The notes under the pieces: generated by a model
The model's input: only the letters and a program-made list of their open reading frames with translations
Database searches by the model: none
What the model was told of the DNA's origin: nothing
From: Deltaproteobacteria bacterium
GTDB lineage: Bacteria; Desulfobacterota; DSM-4660; Desulfatiglandales; Desulfatiglandaceae
Direction: 5' to 3'
Assembly: GCA_021737785.1 (NCBI GenBank)
Contig: JAIPDI010000029.1
Span: forward strand, 1 to 64,000
Length of the DNA: 64,000 nucleotides
Program-made: the position numbers and the translations under genes
In this document: positions 8,762 to 17,144 of the stretch, piece after piece
Layout: each line of letters starts with the position of its first letter
Position numbering within the stretch: the stretch's first letter is position 1

Positions 8762-9127
8762 TTAATCTCCCGCGTTCCGCGTTCCGAGCTCCGCGTTCAA
8801 AAGGTTGTCATTCAATTTTGGATCCTGGCCTTCGGACATGGGACCGCCCATCATCTTATCCAGGAGTTCATCCACAATGTTGTCGAGGCCGTCCCGGACC
8901 GACTTGACCGATTCCGCAATCCCCTGCTCGGTTTTCATCTCCTCAATGGCCGTGTCCAGATCCATGAGGGCCTCTCCCAACCGGTCTATCTCCTCCTCTG
9001 TCAGGCTTCCCCCTTCCACCCTCTTCAACGCCTGGAGCTTCAGGGCGTCTTTGATGATCTCCACCAAGGCCACGACCAGCCCCAGGACCCCATGTTTCAG
9101 ATTCTTTTCGTCAATATCTATGGGCAT
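8762..9127 (-). CDS. gvpK: Gas vesicle protein GvpK
   Basis: 121 residues. The body matches GvpK: KNLKHGVLGLVVALVEIIKDAL, a short loop, LTEEEIDRLGEALMDLDTAIEE and a final helix. GvpK is a conserved accessory protein needed for vesicle formation. The last dozen residues (from LNAELGT) are encoded by a GAACGCGG-type repeat, so the natural C-terminus has been replaced or extended. There is no strong ribosome site before the ATG. It lies between the zinc-ribbon GvpA relative and the extended GvpF/L gene. Confidence 0.9.
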   Translation of the reverse strand: MPIDIDEKNLKHGVLGLVVALVEIIKDALKLQALKRVEGGSLTEEEIDRLGEALMDLDTAIEEMKTEQGIAESVKSVRDGLDNIVDELLDKMMGGPMSEGQDPKLNDNLLNAELGTRNAGD

Positions 9128-9134
9128 GCATTCG

Positions 9135-9227
9135 TCCAGGGGCCAAGGTTCAAAGTTGGATGGCCAACGTCAAAGGTTGAAGGGCAATCGGATCACAACG
9201 AATGACAGCGAAGCCGAATAACCATGG
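9135..9227. repeat. Short AATGAC and GGTTCAAAGTT-type repeat, inverted orientation
   Basis: Here AATGACAGCGAAGCC reads on the plus strand, opposite to most arrays in the island. CCAAGGTTCAAAGTTGG-like units precede it. Confidence 0.6.
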
Positions 9228-9587
9228 CTATTGACCAATGATCCTTTCACGGTCGTTGGCCCTGGCGCTCACCCAGCCGCACCAGGGGCAGCCGGTACCC
9301 ATAAGATCCTCCACGGAGACCCTCTTTTCACACTGCGGGCAGGTTTCTCTAGGGACTACCGCCTCCTGCCAGACCGGCACTTGGAGGTCTGTCCCGGAGG
9401 GGAACTCCAGCCCGTATTTCGCGGCTGTCTCAAAACTTGCGAGGGCGGCCCGGATCTTCACCCCTAACAACTCAACCCCGGCCACCGATACCGCAATATC
9501 TGCGTTGATCACCAGGCCCTTGTCAAGGATCCTGTCAATAACGTCAGCTAATCCGGCTCCGCTTTCTCTCGACGGTTCCAATGCCAT
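9228..9587 (-). CDS. GvpA/GvpJ-family protein with C-terminal zinc ribbon
   Basis: 119 residues. Residues 10-60 are a GvpA/J domain (LADVIDRILDKGLVINADIA, VSVAGVELLGVKIRAAL). Residues 80-110 hold a zinc ribbon with CPQCEK and CPWCGW, matching the ribbon at the end of the 6707-7453 protein. GvpA relatives of this type are minor shell or nucleation proteins; the metal site could aid docking or folding. GAGG lies 7 bases before the ATG. Confidence 0.88.
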   Translation of the reverse strand: MALEPSRESGAGLADVIDRILDKGLVINADIAVSVAGVELLGVKIRAALASFETAAKYGLEFPSGTDLQVPVWQEAVVPRETCPQCEKRVSVEDLMGTGCPWCGWVSARANDRERIIGQ

Positions 9588-9721
9588 AATGAAGCCTCGT
9601 GTGGTTGGGCAGGTTGATTGGTCGATTAGTCAATTAATGGAGTGGTGAAACTGGAAACTTTGCCCTCAGAACCTCCACCCAACAACCTGTAACCCGTCTG
9701 TGGATTAAGGGCGCGCCAGCT

Positions 9722-9967
9722 TTAGCCTAAAATGACCTCCAGGATGCCCCCGCTGAAGACCTTGCCGATAATTTTTTCAGCACGCCTGTGGAGTTTCACT
9801 ATCCGGTAATAGGTGATGTTTCCCTGGGTCGCAAAAATGCTGAGGAGATCATCTACCAGATCAAGCTGCACGTCTTCCTCGCAGAAGCCGGGAAGATCGG
9901 CCACAACCAGCGTCCTCTTAGCCTGATCGAAGACGTCAACCCCGGCTTGTTTGAGCCCTGTTTCCAT
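9722..9967 (-). CDS. Short Hsp20/GvpH-like protein
   Basis: 81 residues. LVVADLPGFCEEDVQLDLVDDLLSIF matches the first strands of an alpha-crystallin domain, and VFSGGILEVIL matches its last conserved strand (NGxLEVxL). This is a minimal Hsp20-like fold, far shorter than usual GvpH. Its start lies inside the 3' end of the upstream zinc-finger gene (32-base overlap, different frame) with GGTGAAGAAG before the ATG, which suggests coupling. A 134-base gap downstream shows no gene. Confidence 0.7.
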   Translation of the reverse strand: METGLKQAGVDVFDQAKRTLVVADLPGFCEEDVQLDLVDDLLSIFATQGNITYYRIVKLHRRAEKIIGKVFSGGILEVILG

Positions 9968-10715
9968 TCTTCTTCACCCTTACCACGCCCTTCCCCTGGC
10001 ATGCCATGCAGGGGAGTTTGCTGTTGGGATCTTCGCCGGTTCCTCGGCACCGGATGCACGAGGTTGCCGGCGATGATACAGCCACCACGCCTTTTCCCCC
10101 GCATACCGTGCATTTCAGCGGGGTGCGGCGCTGAGCTTCTCCTGTGCCCTTGCAATAGGCGCATATAACAGCCGGAGGGATCACGGACACACTGCCGGTC
10201 CCCTTGCACACCTGGCAACGGACGCCCCTTTGTCTTTGCCCGCTTCCCCTGCAAAATCCACATACATAGCTGGTTTCGGTCATGACGGAAAAGGACACGG
10301 TTCCGTTTCCTCCGTTCACCCGGATGCAGCCATTATTGCCCACGCATACGGCATGCCACGGGATCTCTTCCTGGCCTGGCTTAAAAAAAACAGCCGCGCT
10401 CTCGCTTTTCACTGCTCTGGCTGCTGAAAACGACCGCCAATGGAATTCCTCCACCTGCGCCTTTCCCGTACCGCCATCCGGTGACTGGGTCCGGCGGGTG
10501 CCGGAGTTCCAGCCAAGGGCCTTTTGCCCTTTCACCGTAATCTGAAAATGCCCGTGTGTTTCCTGGTCAAGATAGTCGTCCCTCATCAGATTCATGCAGA
10601 GGACCCTCGCGTATGCGGGATCGATCCCTAACTGCCGGCTCACAAGGCGAGTGGAGGTCCGTCCGTCTTCCTTTCCCACCGTCTTTAATGCCTTCCTTTC
10701 CGTTCCCGTAACCAT
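9936..10715 (-). CDS. Winged-helix-like protein with six DnaJ-type CxxCxGxG motifs
   Basis: 259 residues from ATG 10715 (TAGGAG 8 bases upstream). The N-terminus (about 1-70) looks like a winged helix (TSTRLVSRQLGIDPAYARVL, then DDYLDQETHGHFQITVKG). After an unrecognised middle, residues 150-250 carry six motifs: CGFCRGSG, CQVCKGTG, CAYCKGTG, CTVCGGKG, CIRCRGTG and CMACQGKG. Ordinary DnaJ has four such motifs, binding two zinc ions; six would fit three. There is no J-domain. It likely binds unfolded GvpA or partners as part of the local chaperone set. A sister protein is at 18415-18768. Confidence 0.78.
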   Translation of the reverse strand: MVTGTERKALKTVGKEDGRTSTRLVSRQLGIDPAYARVLCMNLMRDDYLDQETHGHFQITVKGQKALGWNSGTRRTQSPDGGTGKAQVEEFHWRSFSAARAVKSESAAVFFKPGQEEIPWHAVCVGNNGCIRVNGGNGTVSFSVMTETSYVCGFCRGSGQRQRGVRCQVCKGTGSVSVIPPAVICAYCKGTGEAQRRTPLKCTVCGGKGVVAVSSPATSCIRCRGTGEDPNSKLPCMACQGKGVVRVKKNGNRAQTSRG

Positions 10716-10726
10716 CAAGCCATCTC

Positions 10727-10993
10727 CTAACTCTCAATCCCCTCAGTATCAATCCGCCTTCGCATGCCGGTCCGCCGGAAGTCCAGCATAGTCCCTTCTT
10801 CATCTAACCGGGTCTCATAAACGGCCAATATGTCCATCCCTTCAGGTATGGAATGCTTTTCCACCACCTCCAGGGCCACCAGCCACCCATCTCCTCCCTT
10901 TTCCACCCGGATCGTAGATGAGATATCCAGACCAGTAAGTACATTCAACTCAACCCGTGCTCTCTTCACAATTTCTCCCATCCCCATGCCCAT
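10727..10993 (-). CDS. gvpO: Gas vesicle protein GvpO
   Basis: About 88 residues from ATG 10993, which has GGAGG 5 bases upstream; ATGs at 11014 and 10987 are alternatives. GWLVALEVVEKHSIPEGMDILAVYE and the following LDFRRTGMRRR match GvpO, a small accessory protein needed for vesicle formation. It sits directly after gvpG (43 bases) and 12 bases before the zinc-finger gene, in one operon. Confidence 0.88.
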   Translation of the reverse strand: MGMGMGEIVKRARVELNVLTGLDISSTIRVEKGGDGWLVALEVVEKHSIPEGMDILAVYETRLDEEGTMLDFRRTGMRRRIDTEGIES

Positions 10994-11035
10994 TTTCTCC
11001 TCCGTTCTGCGCATGACCTGCTCTCTTGCTTGCGC

Positions 11036-11275
11036 TTAGCCTTCTTCCTTCATCTTTCTAATTGTCTCAAGCTGTTCCATGAGCTGACGCTCCTGTTCTT
11101 GATACTCATCCTCATTGATTTCATCCATTTCAAAGCGCATCTGGAGCTGGAGCAATCCCTCATGGATCTTGGACTCATCGGTCATCTCCTGATAAGCGGC
11201 GTCCCTCAGTTTTTCACCCAGCCAGACGGTGAATTTGAGGGGCGAAAAAAGAATATCGTCTAAAATAAAAGCCAT
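11036..11275 (-). CDS. gvpG: Gas vesicle protein GvpG
   Basis: 79 residues. MAFILDDILFSPLKFTVWL and the following charged helical region (QMRFEMDEINEDEYQEQERQ) are typical of GvpG, an accessory protein that binds the GvpF/L group. The start at 11275 is chosen from GAGGAG just upstream and the family N-terminus; an upstream in-frame start at 11290 would overlap gvpF/L. It follows gvpF/L by 8 bases. Confidence 0.92.
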   Translation of the reverse strand: MAFILDDILFSPLKFTVWLGEKLRDAAYQEMTDESKIHEGLLQLQMRFEMDEINEDEYQEQERQLMEQLETIRKMKEEG

Positions 11276-11283
11276 AACGCTCC

Positions 11284-12036
11284 TCACCAATTCACCACAA
11301 TCTCCACAAAATTGCAGGGAGGGATAGGCCCCACATATTTGAAAACCATCCTGCCGTCGTACTGAGCGGTCATCTTTTCCACTGCGAGATCAAAGGCCGC
11401 TTCCTTGTCCCTTTCCACCAGAAATGCAGCGTTGGTGATCATCCGATCCCCAAAAGGATCGTTTAGCTTTCGCTCTACCCACAGCCCGTCAAGGGGATCG
11501 AGAAGGGCCTGTTCCTCAAGATCCTTCCTCGCCTCAAGACCCTTCTTCACCATTTCCCCAAGACGGACCTGGTCTCTTTGCGGCCCTCCTTGCCGCTTCA
11601 TTAGCCGGTCCCGCAACCGGCCTATGTCGCTGTTGTCAGCCACGATCTCCTCGAAAACAGGCTTCATATCCTTCCATATGGCCTTGAGGCCCAGTTCTAT
11701 CTTATCCCGCATATAATGGAGGATACCCCTGAATTCCGCTTCCCTTTCCTTCAGGAGCTTTTCCACAATCAGATCCGTCCCCTCAGCCACGGTGCCAAAA
11801 CGAACGGGCAGCATGGGATATTGCTTCATCACTTCCTCCATGACCTTCTGATGGGCCATGGTATTTGCACGGGTGACTGGATATTGAGAAATGGGAGAAT
11901 CGCTGATGACTGCGCCTACATCCCGGTGCCGGACCGTATAGACCTCATTGTTCCCATCTCCGATGCCCGTGAAGCCGAAGCCCTTGTCTTGATCGGTTTC
12001 GATAATCGCGTAAATGTATTGGCCTGCTTCTGTCAT
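11284..12036 (-). CDS. GvpF/GvpL family gas vesicle protein
   Basis: 250 residues from ATG 12036 (GAGGGA 5 bases upstream). It shows the GvpF/L pattern: GQYIYAIIETDQ start, HRDVGAVISDSP, AHQKVMEEVMKQYPMLPVRFGT, and the C-terminal GPIPPCNFVEI. Of the four family members in the island this one is closest to a plain GvpF/L in length and build. It leads the tight gvpF/L-gvpG-gvpO run. An AATGAC array lies immediately upstream, and reading the ORF further up would take in repeat-encoded residues. Confidence 0.9.
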   Translation of the reverse strand: MTEAGQYIYAIIETDQDKGFGFTGIGDGNNEVYTVRHRDVGAVISDSPISQYPVTRANTMAHQKVMEEVMKQYPMLPVRFGTVAEGTDLIVEKLLKEREAEFRGILHYMRDKIELGLKAIWKDMKPVFEEIVADNSDIGRLRDRLMKRQGGPQRDQVRLGEMVKKGLEARKDLEEQALLDPLDGLWVERKLNDPFGDRMITNAAFLVERDKEAAFDLAVEKMTAQYDGRMVFKYVGPIPPCNFVEIVVNW

Positions 12037-12044
12037 ACGATTCC

Positions 12045-12204
12045 CTCGTTGGCCTACGGCCGTCATTTGCCCTTCGGCCGTGATTCATGGTCATTCAGTA
12101 GTCATTCGGTTGTTTCTTAATTTTCCGCATTCCGCGTTCCGCGTTCCGCGTTCAGTAGGAGGTCGTCTTTTCAATAAACAATCATCAATCGACAATCACC
12201 AATA
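12045..12204. repeat. AATGAC and GAACGCGG repeat array
   Basis: Minus-strand units include GAACGCGGAACGCGGAACG, AATGACTACTGAATGACC, GGCCGAAGGGC and GGCCGTAGGCC. The left part repeats CAATCATCAATCGACAATC-like units on the plus strand. Confidence 0.75.
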
Positions 12205-13248
12205 TCAAGGGGTTTCGGACCGCGGACCCTGGTCTTCCACCGGCTGCACCCTCATCCACTTTCTGACATCCTTTTCCCTGAAGGAGCAGCCGTTTTCAGC
12301 GCAATAGTCGTTCACCAGTTTGTATGCCGCATTGATCTTTTCAAAATGCTTGTGCCCATTCGCGTCTCCCGGACACCTGTCTGGATGGAATTTCTTGGTC
12401 AGCTTCCAATAGGCGTCACGGATTGCGGCAATGGTTGTTCTCTCTTCAAGTTCAAGCGTTTTTCTTGCCCCATTTAACAGAACATAATCCACATGCCTGA
12501 TCTCCAGGGTTCGAAAGCTGTATGGCGGAAGGGGACCGATGATTCGGAAATTGATCCGGTCCTCATATTGCTGATCCAGTTGGGCGATACGGGCTTCCAG
12601 TGAAACCGCGTGGTCTTTCCGTACTAAGGCAGCCACATTCATGATCATGGAATCGTCCATCAGGGGGTGAACATGATGTGCTTCCGTCTGAGGCAGAATC
12701 GCATCCATGATCTCATGACGGTACGCCTCTCTCTTCTGGTCCAGCAAGGCCTTGACGCGCCTTCCGACCTTCACCCTTAGATCAAACCGTTCAGCTTCCG
12801 ATGTCGGAGATGCATCCTTTTTCTGTGCCTTGATCTCCTCGGCTTCTCCTATCTCGGCCAGGACAGGAGCCAGGTCCGGCCAGAGGGCAACGATGTCCAG
12901 TTCGATCCTGTTTTCCATCTCCCTGAGCGCGGCAAGGACCTGGTCATGTCCCTGCTCAAGGGCGATCTGGATCGAAGCCCCCCCCTCCAAGACGGTTCCA
13001 AATTTGACAGGAATGATCTGCTGGGTTTTTAAGACAGTTTCGAGGACCGACTGGTATACCGTCAGATATCTCAGAAGGGTTTCCTTGGGCATGGCATCAA
13101 ACGCCATAGGGGGAAGGGCGCTGATCACTGCGGCAACATCCCGGTAAGGGACGGCGGAGACCTCTACCCCTTCGATCCCTATGGGGCCGAAGCTCTGCAG
13201 CCGATCTGCACCGATAAAGCCGTAGAGGTATGTTCCGTGTGTGGGCAT
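12205..13248 (-). CDS. GvpF/GvpL protein fused to a C-terminal J-domain
   Basis: 347 residues from ATG 13248 (GGAG 5 bases upstream). Residues 1-255 are GvpF/L (GTYLYGFIGAD, YRDVAAVISALPP, QIIPVKFGTVLEGG, GPLPPYSFR). Residues about 262-320 form a J-domain: helix I/II AIRDAYWKLTKKF, the invariant HPD loop (FHPDRCPGDAN), and FEKINAAYKLVNDY. J-domains stimulate Hsp70 ATPase, so this protein should deliver its bound client, presumably GvpA, to the DnaK at 3619-5325. The final EDQGPRSETP segment comes from repeat DNA. The family assignment and J motif are direct; the delivery role is inferred. Confidence 0.9.
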   Translation of the reverse strand: MPTHGTYLYGFIGADRLQSFGPIGIEGVEVSAVPYRDVAAVISALPPMAFDAMPKETLLRYLTVYQSVLETVLKTQQIIPVKFGTVLEGGASIQIALEQGHDQVLAALREMENRIELDIVALWPDLAPVLAEIGEAEEIKAQKKDASPTSEAERFDLRVKVGRRVKALLDQKREAYRHEIMDAILPQTEAHHVHPLMDDSMIMNVAALVRKDHAVSLEARIAQLDQQYEDRINFRIIGPLPPYSFRTLEIRHVDYVLLNGARKTLELEERTTIAAIRDAYWKLTKKFHPDRCPGDANGHKHFEKINAAYKLVNDYCAENGCSFREKDVRKWMRVQPVEDQGPRSETP

Positions 13249-13254
13249 TCGTTC

Positions 13255-13380
13255 TCCATCATTCGCTTCACGGTCATTAGGCCTTCGGGCGTCAGTCGCT
13301 TCGCTGTCATTTGGCTTCGCCGTCAGTTGCCCTTCGGGCGTCATTGATTGTCATTCATTGACCACTGAATGACATTTTAA
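13255..13380. repeat. AATGAC mini-hairpin array
   Basis: Minus-strand reading gives AATGACAATCAATGACGCC, CCCGAAGGGC, AACTGACGGCGAAGCC, AATGACAGCGAAGCG, ACTGACGCCCGAAGGCC and AATGACCGTGAAGCG in sequence. Confidence 0.85.
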
Positions 13381-13384
13381 GCTT

Positions 13385-15511
13385 TTAACGCCCCTCCTTC
13401 AACGCCTCCTGAAAATGGCGGTCTGAAATCTTCAAATCAGAATAATCATCCTTTCCACTTTCTATGAATTCCCGGATGGCCCTCATGGCTGCCTTCCGGC
13501 AAATGGACTCCAGATCTGCGCCCACAAGACCCTCCAGGGCGTCGGCAAGCCCGACCAGATCCACGTCCCCGGCCAGGGGCTTCCCCCGTGAATGGACCTT
13601 GAGGATCTCGAGTCTGGCATCTTTGTCCGGCACAGGGATTTCAAGATGGAAATCAAATCTTCCGGCCCGAAGCAGTGCCTGGTCAATGATGTCCAGCCGG
13701 TTTGTGGCTGCCAGAACCACGATCCCCTTCAGCTCCTCAATCCCGTCCAGTTCGGTCAAGAACTGGCTGATGACCCGGTCTGCCACATGAGATGCCGCAT
13801 CCGAACCCCGTCTGGGCACCACGCTGTCGATTTCGTCGAAAAAGATGATGCAGGGCGATGCTTGTTTGGCCTTCTTGAAGATCTCCCGGACCCCTTTCTC
13901 ACTCTCTCCCACCCATTTGGACATGAGTTCGGGCCCTTTGACAGAAATGAAATTGACCTCGGATTCCGAGGCCACGGCCTTGGCCAGGAGCGTCTTCCCG
14001 GACCCAGGGGGACCGTAGAGCAGTATCCCCTTAGACGGGCTGGTTCCGGCCTGTTTGAACAGGTCGCCGTATTTCAGGGGCCACTCAATGGTCTCCTTGA
14101 GCACGCGCTTTGCCTCCTCCAGCCCCCCCACATCTTCCCACTTGACATCCGGGACCTCGGTAAACACCTCCCGAATGGCAGAAGGTTCCACCTCTTTGAA
14201 GGCCTCCCTGAAGTCATCCATGCAGACCTGCAGTTGCATCAACGTATCATATGGGATCTCTTCCAGTTCAAAATCGATCCGGGGAAATATCTTTCGCAGG
14301 GTGGCCATGGCCGCCTCCCTGGAAAGGGCCTCTAGGTCGGCCCCCACAAAGCCGTGGGTCATTTCGGCAAGACGCCTCAGGTCCACATCTTCGGCCAGGG
14401 GCATCCCCCGGGTATGAATATCCAGGACGGCCAGACGGCCGTTCATGTCGGGGATGCCAATCTCGATCTCCCGGTCAAAACGGCCCGGTCTCCTCAGTGC
14501 AGGATCCAGGACATTGGGGATATTGGTGGCGCCAATCACGATGACCTGGCCCCTGGAGGAAAGGCCGTCAAGGAGAGCCAGGAGCTGGGCCACCACTCGC
14601 TTTTCCACCTGCTTTTCGCCCCCCATCTCCTCCCGCTTGGGCGCAATCGCGTCGATTTCATCCAGAAAAATAATGCTCGGGGCCCGGGCCGAGGCCTCCT
14701 CGAAAATCTTCCTGAGGTTGGCCTCGCTCTGTCCGTAGAATTTATTCATAATCTCCGGTCCGCTGATGGTCCGGAAAAAGGCATCGGTCTCATTGGCCAC
14801 AGCCCGGGCAATGAGGGTCTTGCCGCACCCCGGCGGCCCGTGCAGCAATACTCCCTTGGGAGGATCAATGCCCAGGCGTTCAAAGACCTGGGGATATTTC
14901 AGAGGGAGTTCGATCATCTCCCTGATCCTGCGGATCTCTTTTCCGAGGCCGCCGATATCCTCATAAGAGATTCGACTCCTCCCCTCCCCCGGCTCTTTCT
15001 TCTGCTCGATCTCCATGGCGGTTTTGGGATGGATCATCACCACCCCGGCAGGTCTTGTGGAGACCACCTTGAAATCCTGTGTGCGGGAACCGATCAGTCT
15101 TGCCCGCACCAGGTCCCCTTCCATCAGGGGAAGCCCCTCCAACAGGCTGCCGATATACCGGGCATCGTAGGATCGCATCAGCGTGAGGGGAGCAACGACG
15201 ATTTTCTGCGCCGGTTGAAAGTCGCACCAGCCGACCGTGACCTTTTCATCGATCCCCACCTGCGCGTTTTCCCTGGCAATGCCGTCCAGGCGGATAAATC
15301 CCTGGCCCCGGTCTTCCATATAAGCGGGCAGGACCTTGGCCACGGTTTCCCTTTTTCCCGTCAGTGAAACCACATCGCCCACTTCAACGCCGATCTTCTC
15401 GAAATCGGCAGGGTCCAGCCGCACAATGCCTCGGCCCACATCCTTTGAGCCGGCCTCGGCGACCTTTAATACGATCGTTCCACTTTTCCCTCTCGGTTTT
15501 TCAGTATTCAT
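13385..15511 (-). CDS. CDC48/VCP-type AAA ATPase
   Basis: 708 residues. An N-terminal double-psi-barrel-like domain (about 10-95: [19 protein letters not shown]) and a second N-subdomain are followed by two AAA modules. D1 has GPPGCGKT and [11 protein letters not shown]2 has GPPGSGKT and [10 protein letters not shown], each with its second-region and arginine-finger sequences. CDC48-type ATPases unfold or remodel proteins. Such genes are known in some gas vesicle clusters; here it probably disaggregates or remodels vesicle proteins. Transcribed into the gvpF/L-J-domain gene across a repeat array. ATG at 15511 has only a weak ribosome site. Confidence 0.93.
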   Translation of the reverse strand: MNTEKPRGKSGTIVLKVAEAGSKDVGRGIVRLDPADFEKIGVEVGDVVSLTGKRETVAKVLPAYMEDRGQGFIRLDGIARENAQVGIDEKVTVGWCDFQPAQKIVVAPLTLMRSYDARYIGSLLEGLPLMEGDLVRARLIGSRTQDFKVVSTRPAGVVMIHPKTAMEIEQKKEPGEGRSRISYEDIGGLGKEIRRIREMIELPLKYPQVFERLGIDPPKGVLLHGPPGCGKTLIARAVANETDAFFRTISGPEIMNKFYGQSEANLRKIFEEASARAPSIIFLDEIDAIAPKREEMGGEKQVEKRVVAQLLALLDGLSSRGQVIVIGATNIPNVLDPALRRPGRFDREIEIGIPDMNGRLAVLDIHTRGMPLAEDVDLRRLAEMTHGFVGADLEALSREAAMATLRKIFPRIDFELEEIPYDTLMQLQVCMDDFREAFKEVEPSAIREVFTEVPDVKWEDVGGLEEAKRVLKETIEWPLKYGDLFKQAGTSPSKGILLYGPPGSGKTLLAKAVASESEVNFISVKGPELMSKWVGESEKGVREIFKKAKQASPCIIFFDEIDSVVPRRGSDAASHVADRVISQFLTELDGIEELKGIVVLAATNRLDIIDQALLRAGRFDFHLEIPVPDKDARLEILKVHSRGKPLAGDVDLVGLADALEGLVGADLESICRKAAMRAIREFIESGKDDYSDLKISDRHFQEALKEGR

Positions 15512-15524
15512 AGACAGAACCTTT

Positions 15525-15785
15525 GGTCATTGGTCATTCGCTACGCTGTCATTGGGTTGTCATTTGGCCTTCGGCGTCATTCAATAGTCATTCAGTGGTC
15601 ATTCAGGCCCCGACTCTGGAAATGGGATTGGCAGGAGGGTATTTTCGATTTTCCCCGTTCCGCGTTCCGCGTTCAAGAGGTCATTTGGCCTGCGGCCGTC
15701 ATTCATCGTCATTCGGTGGTCATTCAATTGTCATCAGATTTAGGACCTTGGACTTCGGACCTTGGACTTCCTTTTCAAATTGACT
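15525..15785. repeat. Long mixed intergenic repeat array
   Basis: AATGAC units with mini-palindromes (AGCGTAGCG, GGCCGCAGGCC), two GAACGCGG stretches (about 15655-15675), and GTCCAAGGTCCGAAGTCC units at 15745-15770. It separates the CDC48 gene from the divergent small membrane genes and holds no recognisable gene. Confidence 0.85.
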
Positions 15786-15816
15786 TTTCCATAAAACAAG
15801 GGTAAATTTGTGTACA

Positions 15817-16008
15817 ATGAATGATAATCAAAGAAAATTCCTTTCAGACAAACTCGGTACATTGGGAAATGTGGCCGTGGGCGGACTCATATTTGGGCAA
15901 TTCCTCTCAAAAGAATTGTTCCGCTTTCCCTCATTTCTGTTTGGCGTTGTACTTTGGTTTCTCTGCTATCTCACTGCTTATCTTATTTTGAAAGGTGGTG
16001 ACAAATAA
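15817..16008 (+). CDS. Small two-helix membrane protein
   Basis: 63 residues from ATG 15817; a TTG at 15808 with AAGGG 5 bases upstream is an alternative start. Two hydrophobic segments are evident (LGNVAVGGLIFGQFL and PSFLFGVVLWFLCYLTAYLIL). The function is unknown. It is one of only two genes on the plus strand inside the 29-kb island, and its stop overlaps the next start (TAATG). A TTGACT/TAAATT pair (17-base spacing) lies immediately upstream and would give a nearly leaderless message. Confidence 0.65.
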   Translation: MNDNQRKFLSDKLGTLGNVAVGGLIFGQFLSKELFRFPSFLFGVVLWFLCYLTAYLILKGGDK

Positions 16009-16124
16009 TGTCATCTTTAGCTTGGACCTTCTTGATTCTTAGCGTCATTGTGATTTTGTTTACAGGGCCAATTATTTATAATGACTGGAGAAAGAGACAT
16101 AAAGCCGGCAAAAAGGAATCATAA
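16008..16124 (+). CDS. Tiny single-pass membrane protein
   Basis: 38 residues. One hydrophobic helix (WTFLILSVIVILFTGPIIY) is followed by a basic tail (DWRKRHKAGKKES), which predicts an N-out/C-in membrane peptide. The ATG shares one base with the upstream stop (TAATG) and GGTGGTG precedes it, so the pair is probably translationally coupled. Not recognised as a known family. Confidence 0.6.
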   Translation: MSSLAWTFLILSVIVILFTGPIIYNDWRKRHKAGKKES

Positions 16125-16184
16125 TACAGGTTCTCGGCCTTTTCGCCTTTACGTGTTTCTATGATTCACTCATTGTCTTTTCTA

Positions 16185-16340
16185 ATCGTGCTCCTTGGTT
16201 CCCCTTAGCCCTTCGTCATTCGCCCTTCGCCCTTCGTCATTCCTCTGGCCTGCGGCCGTCGTTCGCATTCGGTGTTCATTGGGTTCGTTGGGTTCGTTGC
16301 GTCAGGGTTCCCCGTTCCGAGTTTCAAGTTTCCAGTTTTA
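16185..16340. repeat. Mixed intergenic repeat array
   Basis: On the plus strand CCCTTCGTCATTCGCCCTTCG-like units, a GGCCTGCGGCC palindrome, GGGTTCGTTGGGTTCGTTG, and GTTTCAAGTTTCCAGTTTTAAG-type units run together between the tiny membrane gene and a gvpF/L gene. Confidence 0.75.
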
Positions 16341-16344
16341 AGCT

Positions 16345-17100
16345 TCAAACCAGTTTCATCTCGATATTGACGAAGTTGAAGGGGGGCGCGGGTCCCACCA
16401 CCTTGAAATCGGCCGTGTCTTTGTAGATCTTGGCCAGGTCTTCCACGAGAAAGTCGAACTGTTTTTCACGTGTCCGGTCGATGAGGAATACCGCGCTGAG
16501 GAACATATCGTCGCCCACGGGATCGTTCCTGCGGAGATCCAGGGCCACCCGCTTAAATTTGTTTAAGATCTTTTCTTCTTCCACTTCCTTTTTCCTGGCC
16601 AGGGCCGCCTTGACCGCCTTCCCAAGGGCGATCTTTTCATCGCTGTCCGGGTCACCGGCATGGCCTTCAGCCCTTTTCTTTCCCTCCCTCACACCCGGGT
16701 CGTTTCTGGCAATTTCATCAAAAATCCCCTTCATGTGAGTCCACCTGGCCTTGAGGCCCATCTCCACCTTGTTGTCCAAATCCCGGAGCATTCCTTTGAA
16801 TTCGCCGTATCGCCTCCTCAGAAAGGTTCGGATCTCTTCGGCGCTGTTTGCGATCGTACAAAACCTGAGGGGCAACACCGTATAGTCCTTCATCACCTCT
16901 TCGATGACCTTTTCATGGGCCACGAGGTTCTCGGGGTCTATCACATATTTGCTTACCGGCGAGCTGCTGATGACTGCACTGATGTCTTTGAATCCGATAG
17001 TGGAGACAACATCCCCCCTTTTTCCGATGCCGATGGGTCCGAAGTTACGCCCTTCATTCCCCTCTATGATGCAGTACACATATTTTCCCTCTTTGGTCAT
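16345..17100 (-). CDS. GvpF/GvpL family gas vesicle protein
   Basis: 251 residues from ATG 17100 (AAAGGAG 9 bases upstream). Family features: GKYVYCIIEGN, FKDISAVISSSP, AHEKVIEEVMKDYTVLPLRFCT and GPAPPFNFVNI at the C-terminus. A charged, lysine-rich insertion (about residues 155-185) sits in the middle. It follows the coiled-coil protein at 17145 and gvpN. This is the most promoter-proximal GvpF/L in the island. Confidence 0.9.
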   Translation of the reverse strand: MTKEGKYVYCIIEGNEGRNFGPIGIGKRGDVVSTIGFKDISAVISSSPVSKYVIDPENLVAHEKVIEEVMKDYTVLPLRFCTIANSAEEIRTFLRRRYGEFKGMLRDLDNKVEMGLKARWTHMKGIFDEIARNDPGVREGKKRAEGHAGDPDSDEKIALGKAVKAALARKKEVEEEKILNKFKRVALDLRRNDPVGDDMFLSAVFLIDRTREKQFDFLVEDLAKIYKDTADFKVVGPAPPFNFVNIEMKLV

Positions 17101-17144
17101 ATGTCGCCGCTCCTTTGAGTGTGCCTCCTCAATAGCTCCCCCTC

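Noticed and set aside
13255-13380. CRISPR array
   Set aside because: Units are short and variable in period, with no constant repeat of 25-40 bases, no unique spacers and no cas genes.
14354-15367. 337-residue plus-strand ORF
   Set aside because: Antisense shadow of the CDC48-type ATPase gene; high-GC third positions keep it open by chance.
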